Virus record (IMG/VR): IMGVR_UViG_3300027706_000032
Location: 1-32,126 of that record
Source: a virus
Direction: 5' to 3' (one strand)
Length of the DNA: 32,126 bases
The position numbers and the translations under genes are program-made. Positions 1-8,716 of the stretch are shown one piece after another. The number at the start of each line of letters is the position of its first letter. The stretch's first letter is position 1. Below the pieces are notes generated by a model. It searched no databases. It had not been told where the DNA came from and worked only from the letters and a program-made list of their open reading frames with translations.

Positions 1-110
1 ACGACAGCCAGGTCTTCCTCCAGCTTGGCAAGGCGCGCGTGGATCCCGTCACGAAACTCCTCCTTCGCTTCGAGCGTGGCGAGGCGCTCTTCCACCGTGG
101 GCGCATCCAT
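1..110 (-). CDS. Partial gene: small coiled-coil protein, N-terminal part
   Basis: Only the first 36 codons are in the window; the gene runs off the left edge. The start is an ATG at 110 preceded by GGAGGTGA with about 8 nt spacing, and that ribosome site lies across the stop codon of the large ejection protein upstream, so the two are probably translationally coupled. The visible peptide (MDAPTVEERLATLEAKEEF and onward) is charged, with leucine/alanine at heptad spacing, which fits a coiled coil. Small coiled-coil proteins of this kind often sit near lysis genes in phages (XhlA-like), but nothing visible proves this, so function is left open. Confidence 0.55.
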   Translation of the reverse strand, partial: MDAPTVEERLATLEAKEEFRDGIHARLAKLEEDLAV

Positions 111-118
111 GGATGTCG

Positions 119-3100
119 TCACCTCCCTCCGAGCGAGGGGGGCTTCGGCCCCTTCGGGAGACCGGGGAGGCCGAGGCCCCCGGAGACCTGTCCTTCTGTC
201 GCATAGAACGGTGTGAGACCGAACAGATAGAGCCACAGCTGGTCGCGCGGAATCTGCAGACCCGCCTTGAGATTGAAAATGTTTACGATTGGGGTGGGAA
301 GGATATCGCTTCCGACGAGCTTGGCAAGATCTTCAAAGTCGACTGGCTTGTGCCCTGGTCCCAAAAGAGTTATTGCATCAGCAAGCATTCGCACGGGAAC
401 GCCTGATTTCGACTTGGCCTCCCAGACAACGGGGCGGAAATCGGGCTTCGCCTGCGGATCTCCTGCTCTCTTCAGATATTCCTGGTAGGCATATTCTGCC
501 AGGTGATATCCGAGAATCTCGGCGTCTGTCGTGTACTCCTTGATGCGGAAGTACTCGCCCTTTCTCTTCCTCTTGTCGATCTTTTCTCCGATTCTGATGT
601 CGAACTTGTGGTATCCGGGATTATTCGCGGCCCAGGTTCCTGTGACGGCATACTGGATAGAGTTCGTCCACAGAAATTGCAGGACCATAGCACGAAAATT
701 GATGGCATTGGCGACCTTCATCATTACGAGGCGTTCTTCGGGAGAGACCGCCGCAGGCAGGTATCGCCCCCCTACGAGTTTTCCTCCGATGCGGGTTCCT
801 GATTGCGCCAGCGAGGCGTATTCTCCGAACGTGTAATGTATAGCAAAGAGAAGGGTGTTGCCGTATTTCTGGAGCCACAGCGGGAGCATCGAGCGCGGAA
901 TGCTCCCAAACCGAGTGGCCACGAGGGCGGCGGCCACGCGCCCCGCGCGTTCTTCAGGAAGACGGACGCGCACGCCGTTCTCATAGACATCCTTCTCCAT
1001 GAGGAGTGCCTTCAGGCGCTTGTACGCGAATCCTTGGAGAGCGGGAGCGAGACGCTGGAAGAGCAGATCTTCGGCGACCCGGTAGACGGCCTTGCCGACC
1101 GGAAGAATGATTGTCGACGTGGCGAGAGCGCGCACCCACGGATATCTCTCTGCGAGCCGATTGAAGAGTTCTCCCGAGAATGTCGAGAACTCACGGTGGA
1201 GAACGTCGACATCGAGGCCGTTCTGCTTCATCTCGGCATAGATGGGATCGAGGCGCCGAAACTCCTCATACGCACGAATGACGTCCGGCCACTTCCACGG
1301 CAGAAGGATATCGGGGGCGATGGAGGCAGCCGCTCCGATCAGGGTGCGGCCGTGGAAGATCGGGTTCCAGCCTATGATGAGCTTGCGGAGATCCGACGGA
1401 ATCCCCCAAAGAGGGCGCCCTCCTGAGGGACCGACATAGCGGTCGAGGACCTCAACGAGCGGCTTCGGCGCATACATCGTGTAGGGCCGGAGCTCGCTGA
1501 CAGAGAGGACCTGCTCGTATCCAGGAAGCTTGACAGGAGAGAGCAGACCAAGGTTCTCGAAGACGTTCAGGATGGAGTGCGTGGCGGTTGCGTCGGCTGA
1601 GTGCGTGATTCGGCGCGTGATGATGTCGAGGGGGTCGTAGACGGGCTTCAGCCCAATCCTCTCAGCAAGAGCATGGTTCAGCTTCTGCGGCTTCACGTGG
1701 TGGAATTTCGTAATGAGACCCCGGCGCTCCTCGCTGATCTTTGTTCCCACTTCAAGATAGGACCCTGATTCTCCGAAGAGGTCCTTTGAGAGCTCGTTCT
1801 CGAATCCGTCGGCGAGGGACGCGGCTTCCTCAGCCGTCTTCCCCGCCGCCTCGGCAACCTTCATGAAGGCCGCTTTCGGTGTGTGGTTGGGCAGGAGGCC
1901 GCGGTACGTTTGCAGGAAATCTCCAACATTCTCGATGCCTGCTGTTTTCGCGAGATAGCCGGGAAGGAGAGCATCTCCGCGCTCAATCCACAACTTCGCG
2001 AGCGCAGTGGGGATCTCCTCGGGGTTCTTGAAGAAGAGCGCGAGGTACCGGTCCCGCTTGGGATAGACGTATCCCACTGCCTTCTCCGCCTTATAGAGGG
2101 CATCGAGGACGGCTGTCACATAGGACGCCATGCGTTTGACCCCTTCGGGGGCGTTTGGATCTGGAGTCAAGACCTGGCGGCCGACCCGCTCCCAATCTGC
2201 TTTTGTAACGACACCGACTCGCCGACCTTCGTCGACGAGGAATCTCCTGATCTTCTCGATGTAAAACTGAACAGTGGATACGTAAGACTCTGCGCCTTTG
2301 ACGGCCTCTAGCCCTTTGACACCCTCTTCAGTGAGCCCCCCCTCGCGCAAAACCTGCGCATCTTTTGAAATGAGATAGCCGGGAAAATTCACGCGCGTTA
2401 GGGCGCTTACAAGAGGCTGAAGGATCGGCCGAATCGCACGGAGTTCGGGAGGAACGTTGACAATGTATCGATAGGGAGAGATCTTTGTCAGCGCATCGGC
2501 GACTTGCTCCTTTACCTCATTCGGGCCCTGTGGGGGGCGGTTCGCTTCGGTCGGACCCCGGCTCGTGTAGACGGAGTCGGTATACGTCACTCCCGACTGA
2601 GGGTCGATGGCGGGGCTTCGCCCGCGCACGGCTCCGACCGATTCGGCCATCTCGCGCTTGGCGGTCGCCTCGGCCGCCTTCTCCGCGTAGGTCGCCTTCC
2701 CCGTGCGAGGCGAAATGAGGCGCTGGAGATCGCGTGGGAGCTCTCCCACGCGGGGAGACGGCCCCGGAGGGTCGAGACGCCAGTGCGGCTCGGGCAAAGG
2801 CGCAGGGTGCAGGGTAACAGTAGGTTGCGGTGGGAGCCCCGGAGACAGCGTTCCGGGAGACTGCACGACCCTGATCTGGGTCTTGCCGCCCGCGTGCTCG
2901 GCGACTCGCCATGTTCCGGCGGGCGTTTCTCCGAGAGGTTCCGCCAGCGGAGAGCGGACGATCTGCGGAGCGGGAACGCGCACCTCGGGGCGGAGCGGGG
3001 TCGCTCCGACCGGGGCTCCGGGGCGCGTGGCAGGAGGTGTCGGCGTCAGGACCTTCTGCGCGACGGCGGAGGTCGCCGCCCGCGCGGCCGCGTGCGCCGC

Positions 3101-4462
3101 CTCTCCCTGCGCTCCGGTCGGAGGGTGCGCGGCGGGGGTCGATGCCGCTTCTCTCTCCAGATCCGCTATAGCGCGGGCGCGAGCGAGATTGCCCTTGAGC
3201 ACGAAGAACCCCTTGAGCCCCGGCAACAGGAGAAGCGTGTTTGTTACGGTCAGCTGAGGATCGCGCTTGAACTCTTCGAACCACCAGGCCCAGACATTCT
3301 CCGGGATCTTCTCGGCCAGCAGGAGCGTGGCCTTCGCGGGAGGGATGTTGTGCGCCCTTGCCCACGCATAGTAGTCTTCGATGTACTGGCGCGCCGCCTG
3401 AACGGTTGGAAAGGCGTCCTTCTCGTAGGCTTTCGCCGCGGCCACGTGGCCCGCGACGACCTGTTCAGCCTTTTGGCGGTCTCCGATGAGCGTATAGTAC
3501 ACGCCCTGAACGATCCCCGCGACATCGTTCGCGATCCCTCCGAGAATCGCCACCGCATCGTGGTGAATGGCGGCGATGGGCTGGAGAGCTCCCGCGACGA
3601 ACTGGCCTCCGACGATCAGGGGCTGCCGCACGACGGGGGTCACGCCGGGGAATGTCAGGGCCCGAGCGAACTTGTTCCACAGGCGGTCGACGGCTTCAAC
3701 GTAATTGTGCGTCTCGGTTGGGAGCGCGGCCCCCTTGTCGATGTTCGCAATGACCCGGGAGTACCCGCCATTGTAGGCCGCGAGCGCCATCTTCCATGCC
3801 GTTCGGTCGTCCATCGCGGGGTAGCGCGTCGTCAGATCATCGTGCAGCCTCCGCAGATAGAGCGCTCCGTACAGGAGCTGGAGACCTGGCTTGGAGGCAA
3901 CCTGCTGGGGATCGACACCGAGCCCTCTCACGGTCTCCGGCATGAGCTGGGTCAGCCCGAACGCTCCCGCCTTCGAGACGGCCTTCGGATTCCACCCCGA
4001 CTCCTGAGTGACGAGTCCCAAGAACAGAGGCACCGGGATCCCGAACGCTTGCGCCGTCTTCACAGCTTGTGCGTACCAGGGCGAACGCGGAATGCCGGGC
4101 GGAGGCTCCGGCGCGGTCGGTGTCGGAGCAGGCGCCGACGGCGCTGTGAGCCGGACCCCGCCGGGCGGGAGCTGCTCGCGGGTTGGGATCTCGCGCACAT
4201 CGGCGCCGGCGCCGGTCGGGGGGATCGCGCGCGTGCCTGCGTCATCCTCGCTCTTCTGAAGAGGAGGCGGTGCGCCTCTTACAGAGATGATAGGCGAGGG
4301 CGTGCCTGCGTCATCCTCGCTCTTCTGAAGAGGAGGCGGTGCGCCTCTTACAGAGATGATAGGCGAGGGCGTGCTAGGCGCATCTCGCACGGATCCAATC
4401 AGCGGGGACTGCGACGGAATCTCGCTCGGCGCGCCTCTGACAGCGATGATGGGATCAGCCAT
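119..4462 (-). CDS. Large ejection/internal virion protein with lytic transglycosylase (SLT) domain
   Basis: 1447 residues. Residues about 128-260 form a soluble lytic transglycosylase domain that would cleave peptidoglycan during DNA entry: the catalytic glutamate is E154 in TQESGWNP, followed by GAFGLTQLMPET and the ALAAYNGG motif. Before it lies a proline-rich leader (residues 1-125) with four copies of P(I/L)I-x-VR-x-AP and an exact 69-bp tandem duplication. The remaining ~1,180 residues are mostly helical and resemble no enzyme I can name. Size and N-terminal SLT placement parallel T7 gp16. I chose ATG at 4462, not the GTG at 4483, because it forms a TGATG junction with the upstream gene and has AGGTGA in front. 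It is last in the ejection block, as expected for a gp14/gp15/gp16-like order. The domain call is firm; virion location is inferred. Confidence 0.85.
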   Translation of the reverse strand: MADPIIAVRGAPSEIPSQSPLIGSVRDAPSTPSPIISVRGAPPPLQKSEDDAGTPSPIISVRGAPPPLQKSEDDAGTRAIPPTGAGADVREIPTREQLPPGGVRLTAPSAPAPTPTAPEPPPGIPRSPWYAQAVKTAQAFGIPVPLFLGLVTQESGWNPKAVSKAGAFGLTQLMPETVRGLGVDPQQVASKPGLQLLYGALYLRRLHDDLTTRYPAMDDRTAWKMALAAYNGGYSRVIANIDKGAALPTETHNYVEAVDRLWNKFARALTFPGVTPVVRQPLIVGGQFVAGALQPIAAIHHDAVAILGGIANDVAGIVQGVYYTLIGDRQKAEQVVAGHVAAAKAYEKDAFPTVQAARQYIEDYYAWARAHNIPPAKATLLLAEKIPENVWAWWFEEFKRDPQLTVTNTLLLLPGLKGFFVLKGNLARARAIADLEREAASTPAAHPPTGAQGEAAHAAARAATSAVAQKVLTPTPPATRPGAPVGATPLRPEVRVPAPQIVRSPLAEPLGETPAGTWRVAEHAGGKTQIRVVQSPGTLSPGLPPQPTVTLHPAPLPEPHWRLDPPGPSPRVGELPRDLQRLISPRTGKATYAEKAAEATAKREMAESVGAVRGRSPAIDPQSGVTYTDSVYTSRGPTEANRPPQGPNEVKEQVADALTKISPYRYIVNVPPELRAIRPILQPLVSALTRVNFPGYLISKDAQVLREGGLTEEGVKGLEAVKGAESYVSTVQFYIEKIRRFLVDEGRRVGVVTKADWERVGRQVLTPDPNAPEGVKRMASYVTAVLDALYKAEKAVGYVYPKRDRYLALFFKNPEEIPTALAKLWIERGDALLPGYLAKTAGIENVGDFLQTYRGLLPNHTPKAAFMKVAEAAGKTAEEAASLADGFENELSKDLFGESGSYLEVGTKISEERRGLITKFHHVKPQKLNHALAERIGLKPVYDPLDIITRRITHSADATATHSILNVFENLGLLSPVKLPGYEQVLSVSELRPYTMYAPKPLVEVLDRYVGPSGGRPLWGIPSDLRKLIIGWNPIFHGRTLIGAAASIAPDILLPWKWPDVIRAYEEFRRLDPIYAEMKQNGLDVDVLHREFSTFSGELFNRLAERYPWVRALATSTIILPVGKAVYRVAEDLLFQRLAPALQGFAYKRLKALLMEKDVYENGVRVRLPEERAGRVAAALVATRFGSIPRSMLPLWLQKYGNTLLFAIHYTFGEYASLAQSGTRIGGKLVGGRYLPAAVSPEERLVMMKVANAINFRAMVLQFLWTNSIQYAVTGTWAANNPGYHKFDIRIGEKIDKRKRKGEYFRIKEYTTDAEILGYHLAEYAYQEYLKRAGDPQAKPDFRPVVWEAKSKSGVPVRMLADAITLLGPGHKPVDFEDLAKLVGSDILPTPIVNIFNLKAGLQIPRDQLWLYLFGLTPFYATEGQVSGGLGLPGLPKGPKPPSLGGR
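4231..4368 (-). repeat. Exact 2 x 69-bp tandem repeat inside the ejection protein gene
   Basis: Positions 4231-4299 and 4300-4368 are identical over 69 bp. The unit is 23 codons, so the reading frame is kept and the protein gains a second proline-rich segment ending in LQKSEDDAG. A partial third unit begins at 4369. Identity at every base, including third positions, points to a recent duplication. Confidence 0.93.
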
Positions 4463-5967
4463 CACTTCACCTGCGCCCACCACGTTGTGCCATCAGACAG
4501 CCAGTCGCGTCCATCTCGGGTCGTTGCGATTTGATTCGGAAATCGAGACGCCGGAGGCATTCCCGGAGGGGGCGCGACACCAGCCCGCCATTTGCTTCCG
4601 TCCGCAAGAGTCTTAATCCCGCCTCCTGCTCCTCCTGATTGCGGTGCGGGCTGTGCAGGGGGACTCTGCGATGGCGTGGGCTGAGCCGGTGCCTGAGACG
4701 CTCCTGCTCCTGTGGAGCTCGGTGTCTGCTGCGATGTCTGCTGTGACAGAGCGTCATCAATGATCTGGAGATACTGCCGCTGAAGAGCTTTGAGCTGGTC
4801 GATCCCGCTCTGCGCCTCGCTGATCCTCTGGTCGATCTCGTCGAGCATCTCCTTTCCCTCGTCGCGCCCGATCTGCTTCGTCGCGATGGCCGACTTGACG
4901 ATCAGGCGCTGACGTTGCAGATTCACGATCTCGCGCTGAGCGTTCGTAATGTTCGTTGTCAGGTTTGTGACGAGCGCTTTCGCGGCGTTCAGGTTTGCGA
5001 CTGTCGGCTTCTGGAGGAGAGCATCTGCGCGCTTGAGATTCGCCTCCGAGTTCTGCAGGGCTGCGAACGCCTTCTTGTGGGAATCCTCGATGCCTGCGAG
5101 AATCGCCTGCGCACGGGCCGACGCAACCTGCGTCTGCGCCTTCGTGAGATCGACCTTTGCCTCCGTCAAAGTCTTCAGTGCGCCGAGGTAGTCCCCGTGC
5201 GCGAGAAGGTCCTGCGCGCGCGCCAGAGCTTCCTTCGAGCGGGCGGCCTCCATGTCCGTGCGGCCCTTGAGCTCGTCGATTCGCGCCTGCACGAGCTGGG
5301 AGATCTCGGTGACGGCGGCCTTCGCCTCTTCGGGAATCTCAAACCCATAACGCTTCGCGACGGTTTCGAGAGCCGCAAGCGCCCCAAGCTTCTGCATGGG
5401 TCCGGCATTGGGATTGTACAGGGCCTGCGTGACTTGTGCGCTGAGCTTGAGCGCTGCATCCGGCGAGATGTACGGCGGCGCGTTCAGGAATGCGTTCGGC
5501 AGGTCGATTCCTGTCTCCTCTTTCAGCGTCTGCGCATACGCCCTGCGAGCGTCGGGCGGCATCGCGAGGAGGTCCGGGAGCTTGTCGAGGATCGTTGCGC
5601 GCTCTTTCGGGCCATATGCCAGTGTGGCGACGGTCCGCGGCGTGATCCCTCCTGGGGGAATGGGGATGTTCAGCCCCTTGAACAGGTCCGAGAGCTTCGC
5701 TTGGACTGTCGGGTCCTGCAGGAGGGCCGGGTTCCCCTGGAGGAGCGGGAGCATCGTCTGGAGAGTCTCCTGCAGCTGCTTCTGCTGCTCGGTCTGGAGC
5801 TGGATCTCCCGGAGCTTCTGCTCCGTGATCAGCCTCTCGTACTCCGGCTTCTGGAGCTGCCCCTGCGTGTAGCCCGACACCGCCGACTGCAGGAGCTGGC
5901 CCAGGAGGTCCGGCGCGAATCCCTGCGGCGGAACGGGCGGAAGCGGTCCAATCTGAGGAATCGGCAT
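4462..5967 (-). CDS. Probable internal/ejection virion protein, coiled-coil rich
   Basis: 501 residues, Ala/Gln/Leu-rich. Residues about 35-75 form a glutamine-rich coiled coil, and about 205-395 are a long run of charged helical heptads (alternating KAQ, LQRQR and EAQSGIDQL patterns). A low-complexity Gln/Pro/Ser/Thr linker (about 400-440) leads to a glycine-rich stretch and a tryptophan-rich C-terminus (DWLSDGTTWWAQVK). There is no signal peptide, membrane segment or catalytic motif. Position just before the SLT protein and extended helical build suggest the role of T7 gp15-like ejection proteins, which is inference from order and composition only. The start is an ATG with GAGGTG 7 nt upstream, one base after the ATP-grasp stop. 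Alternatives are a tail-assembly or other structural protein. Confidence 0.6.
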   Translation of the reverse strand: MPIPQIGPLPPVPPQGFAPDLLGQLLQSAVSGYTQGQLQKPEYERLITEQKLREIQLQTEQQKQLQETLQTMLPLLQGNPALLQDPTVQAKLSDLFKGLNIPIPPGGITPRTVATLAYGPKERATILDKLPDLLAMPPDARRAYAQTLKEETGIDLPNAFLNAPPYISPDAALKLSAQVTQALYNPNAGPMQKLGALAALETVAKRYGFEIPEEAKAAVTEISQLVQARIDELKGRTDMEAARSKEALARAQDLLAHGDYLGALKTLTEAKVDLTKAQTQVASARAQAILAGIEDSHKKAFAALQNSEANLKRADALLQKPTVANLNAAKALVTNLTTNITNAQREIVNLQRQRLIVKSAIATKQIGRDEGKEMLDEIDQRISEAQSGIDQLKALQRQYLQIIDDALSQQTSQQTPSSTGAGASQAPAQPTPSQSPPAQPAPQSGGAGGGIKTLADGSKWRAGVAPPPGMPPASRFPNQIATTRDGRDWLSDGTTWWAQVK

Positions 5968-5968
5968 G

Positions 5969-7273
5969 TCAGCGCACCTCGAATCCCATGGACGTCAGCC
6001 GCGCGATGTCCTTGCGCTCGTGCTCGCCGAAGTCCGTTCTCCACCAGGCGTGCGGGATCTCGATCTCTTTCGTCGTCGCGTACACGGACGCGCAGGCTTT
6101 CTCGACCGTCGGCCCCTTCCCGAGCGCGACGCCGACGTTGCCGTCCGGTGCCGCGACGATCAGCTGACCGTCCCGGCGGCCGACCCCGAACGCCCCAAAG
6201 CGCTCGCCGATGATGTCCGGGATCGCCCCCACAGGGAGGCCGACCGGCGACTCCTTGCGCGCGACATCGCCCGCAAAGGGGTACGGCGGCACGCCGACAT
6301 GCACGCCTCCCCAGTACTCGCCCCTCCGGAACGGAAGCTCCGTGAGCGTCCCGGCGGCGAGCTCGGCGAGCACGTCCCCCAGGGGCCGCGTGAGCCCCTG
6401 CAGGTAGACCGCGTCGGCGTCCCACCCGAACCGCGGTCCCCACTCCAGGTAGTAGAGCTTCTCGTCCCGCTCCGAGATGACGCCGTTCACGTCGTACTCT
6501 CCGGGAGGGAGCTCAAGCCGCCGGAACAGCTCGGCGATGTCCTTCGCGCGCAGGAGCGCCGCAACCCGGGGCTCGTCGCTCTCGTACGCCCACATCAGCG
6601 AGGTCGCGGCCCCCGTGTTCGGGCCGAGGTCACCGGTGTACGCCTTCTTGTATTCCAGCAGCGCCATGTACCCGATGATGTCGGTCCCGTTCCACCACCA
6701 GGCCGTGTCGATCACGACGCCGTCGATTCTCTTCTGCAGGACGCCTGGCATGTCGCCGTACGTCTTCCGGAGGTACCGGAGCATCCGGAGGAGGTCCTCG
6801 CGGTCCTTCGCGCCGTAGGTCGTCTCGGACGGGAGACCCTTCTTCGTCGGCTTCCAGAACCACCGAGCCCCGCGCGAGGATCGGAGAACCTCGCTCGCCT
6901 CGGCCTCGGAGATCGACGCGAAGGCGTGCGTCTCGGGGATCCGGATCCCGAGGAGCGACGCGACCTTGAGGCCGTAGGTGCGCTCCTCCAGGCGGTCCCC
7001 GATCTCGCTCGCTCCGAGCACGCGCGCGCCGCGCGATCTCAGCTGGTCCGCGATCTTCCCGAACCCCGTGAGGTCGAAGACGAAGACCGTCCGCTCGTCC
7101 TGGCGGCCCCACCGGAGGAGGGCGTCGAGCGAGTCCGCGCGGTCGACGATTCCCTCGCCGACGCTCCGGAAGTCAGGCTCCTTGATCCAGACGCGGACCT
7201 CGTGCCCCTCGGCAAGAAGCCGCGCCCACCAGCTGAGGCTCAGGCCCTCCGTGGAGACGAACGCGAACCGCAC
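5969..7273 (-). CDS. PurD-like ATP-grasp ligase
   Basis: 434 residues matching the phosphoribosylamine-glycine ligase (GARS/PurD) plan from end to end. Residues 1-95 are a Rossmann-like N-domain. The ATP-grasp region has ERTYGLKVASLLGIRIPET (about 97-115), a lysine-bearing strand WFWKPTKKG (138-146), and AYTGDLGPNTGAATS (211-225), which mirrors the PurD signature GDxGPNTGGMGA. LEWGPRFGW (276-284) mirrors the metal-binding LEFNxRFGDPE. The C-domain ends with the PurD-like HAWWRTDFG. Deviations: the metal-ligand Asn of EFN is Gly, and DPE is replaced by WDA, so the substrate may differ from glycine/phosphoribosylamine. PurD and relatives join a carboxylate to an amine through an acyl phosphate. 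The start is a GTG two bases after the upstream stop. It sits between putative ejection genes, so it may modify a virion component or nucleotide, but that is unknown. Confidence 0.75.
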   Translation of the reverse strand: MRFAFVSTEGLSLSWWARLLAEGHEVRVWIKEPDFRSVGEGIVDRADSLDALLRWGRQDERTVFVFDLTGFGKIADQLRSRGARVLGASEIGDRLEERTYGLKVASLLGIRIPETHAFASISEAEASEVLRSSRGARWFWKPTKKGLPSETTYGAKDREDLLRMLRYLRKTYGDMPGVLQKRIDGVVIDTAWWWNGTDIIGYMALLEYKKAYTGDLGPNTGAATSLMWAYESDEPRVAALLRAKDIAELFRRLELPPGEYDVNGVISERDEKLYYLEWGPRFGWDADAVYLQGLTRPLGDVLAELAAGTLTELPFRRGEYWGGVHVGVPPYPFAGDVARKESPVGLPVGAIPDIIGERFGAFGVGRRDGQLIVAAPDGNVGVALGKGPTVEKACASVYATTKEIEIPHAWWRTDFGEHERKDIARLTSMGFEVR

Positions 7274-7275
7274 GG

Positions 7276-8109
7276 CTACGTCGGAGGCGCATAGGTCTGT
7301 TGCGTCGGCGGCGTGTAATACGTGTCTGCGCCCGGCCCGTAGTACTCCTCGGACGCGCGCGACACGCTCGGCGCAGGCCAGGCCGCTCCGACGTCGATGC
7401 CGGGGGTCGGCGCGGCAGTCCTCTTAGGGTTGTACAGCCCCATCGCGTAGTTCTGGAGCACCTGTTGCACGCCCGCAAACGGGTTCCCCATGCTGGCGAG
7501 CGCCTGCGACGCTCCGTATCCGGCAGTCCCGTACATGTTCCCGAGGTTCTGGAGACCGCCCATCGCCTGCCCCGTGATATCGCGACCGAGCGCCGTGTAC
7601 TGGCCCGCCTGACCGAGGAGATTGGTCAGAATGCCGAGCGCCTGCTGCATCCGCTGGTCCTGCAGGAGGTTCGACTGAATGTTCATGTTCGACACCGCCG
7701 AGAGCGCCTGCTCCCCGAGCCTCTGCGCGAGCTCGGCCTTCTGGCCCTCCGAGAGGTCGGACCTGGCGGCGAGCTCGTCGACCATGTTCGCGAGCCCCGA
7801 GAGGATCGTCTGCAGGTTCACCTGCTGGTAGGCGTTCGGCTGGAGCAGGTTCGCGACCACGTACTGGGCCGTCGGCGTGACGGGGAGCCCCACGGCCTGC
7901 GACAGCGCGGATGCGACCGCCCGCTCTAGGGGCTGGAAGACGCCCCCGTACTGGCTGAGGAGCGTGTTGATAAGGTCGCGCTCGGCCTGCGCAATGGCCG
8001 TCTGCCCTTCTGACGCCTGCTGCGCGGCCGAGGCCGCCTGCTGCTGAGGGCCGCGGTTGAAGAGCCCGCTGATGATCGATCCCGCAAGCGGGAGCAGGAA
8101 GTTCAGCAT
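7276..8109 (-). CDS. Probable ejection/internal virion protein (T7 gp14-like position)
   Basis: 277 residues. It begins with a short hydrophobic, glycine-containing segment (LLPLAGSIISGLFNRG), then Ala/Gln-rich helices (about 20-60 and 90-190) and a Pro/Tyr-rich tail with YYGPGADTYYTPPTQQTYAP. Many podovirus DNA-ejection proteins open with a similar small hydrophobic helix and are Ala/Gln-rich, and the gene precedes the other candidate ejection proteins. The stop of the 73-residue gene is directly against its ATG (TAA-ATG), with GAAGGTG upstream as ribosome site. Function is inferred from composition and order, not a recognised domain. Confidence 0.55.
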   Translation of the reverse strand: MLNFLLPLAGSIISGLFNRGPQQQAASAAQQASEGQTAIAQAERDLINTLLSQYGGVFQPLERAVASALSQAVGLPVTPTAQYVVANLLQPNAYQQVNLQTILSGLANMVDELAARSDLSEGQKAELAQRLGEQALSAVSNMNIQSNLLQDQRMQQALGILTNLLGQAGQYTALGRDITGQAMGGLQNLGNMYGTAGYGASQALASMGNPFAGVQQVLQNYAMGLYNPKRTAAPTPGIDVGAAWPAPSVSRASEEYYGPGADTYYTPPTQQTYAPPT

Positions 8110-8331
8110 TTAGCGCACCTTCTTCGTCAGCGCAATCGACAGTCGTCCATACGGCGTGTCGAGCCGAGACATCGCCGTGAAGTCGAAGACTCTCCCCCAT
8201 GGAGTGCCCGCAATCCCGTAGGGCTTCCCGAGCGCGCCCTGGAGCGCACTGTAATACTGGTACGCCTCGGGGAGGCGGAACGGCCTCGCCGAGGACAGGC
8301 GCGGAAAGCTCGGGAGCGTCATCTTCACCAT
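8110..8331 (-). CDS. Small virion-region protein, unknown
   Basis: 73 residues starting MVKMTLPSFPRLSS; basic, rich in Pro, Tyr and Arg, with no recognised domain. An upstream in-frame ATG at 8355 would add 8 residues but has no ribosome site and overlaps the previous gene. The ATG at 8331 follows the upstream stop by one base and has GGAGGA about 10 nt before it, so I prefer it. Conserved gene order suggests a structural or assembly role; no function is assigned. Confidence 0.6.
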   Translation of the reverse strand: MVKMTLPSFPRLSSARPFRLPEAYQYYSALQGALGKPYGIAGTPWGRVFDFTAMSRLDTPYGRLSIALTKKVR

Positions 8332-8332
8332 C

Positions 8333-8704
8333 TTATGAGTTTCCTCCGCCCGCATTGAATTCGGCCGGGCTCAAGCCTCCGGTCGGGCTCCCCGGGCGCT
8401 GCCACCACGCCGTCCAGCTCGGTTGCGCGGGAGGTTGCATCTGGACCGGCTGCGTCGCCGGAGGAGGCGGCGGAGGCACGGCCGGGATGATCGGCTGCAC
8501 GGGAGCCAGGATCTGGCTCAGGAGCTGCTGCAGGAAACCGGACAGGCCGCTGGAGGCCGCGCCTCCAGCGGCAAGGCCTCCGGAGGCAACGCCTCCGGCG
8601 AACGGAAACGGCGCGGCCTGGCCCAGAACGGCCTGGACGTACGGCCACAGGGCCGACCACACGGGGCCAGCCGTCTGCGGGTCGATCTGCCCAGGAATGG
8701 CCAT
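8333..8704 (-). CDS. Proline/glycine-rich virion-region protein, paralogue of its upstream neighbour
   Basis: 123 residues. An N-terminal segment with VWSALWPYVQAVLG, a Gly/Ala-rich stretch, the helix FLQQLLSQILAP (about residues 57-68), then poly-proline and a Trp-containing tail (SWTAWWQRPGSP). The neighbouring gene at 8717 carries the same helix (FLQQLLSQVLAP) and a similar SIWQALAPYIAL segment; the DNA for the helix is identical over 24 bp (8513-8536 and 8996-9019). The two are therefore tandem paralogues. ATG with AGGGGG upstream, overlapping the previous stop. Likely a small structural or connector protein; function unknown. Confidence 0.6.
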   Translation of the reverse strand: MAIPGQIDPQTAGPVWSALWPYVQAVLGQAAPFPFAGGVASGGLAAGGAASSGLSGFLQQLLSQILAPVQPIIPAVPPPPPPATQPVQMQPPAQPSWTAWWQRPGSPTGGLSPAEFNAGGGNS

Positions 8705-8716
8705 GACCAGAGCCCC

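Noticed and set aside
2504-4534. 676-codon plus-strand open frame
   Set aside because: Complement of the SLT ejection gene; arginine-rich, no motif.
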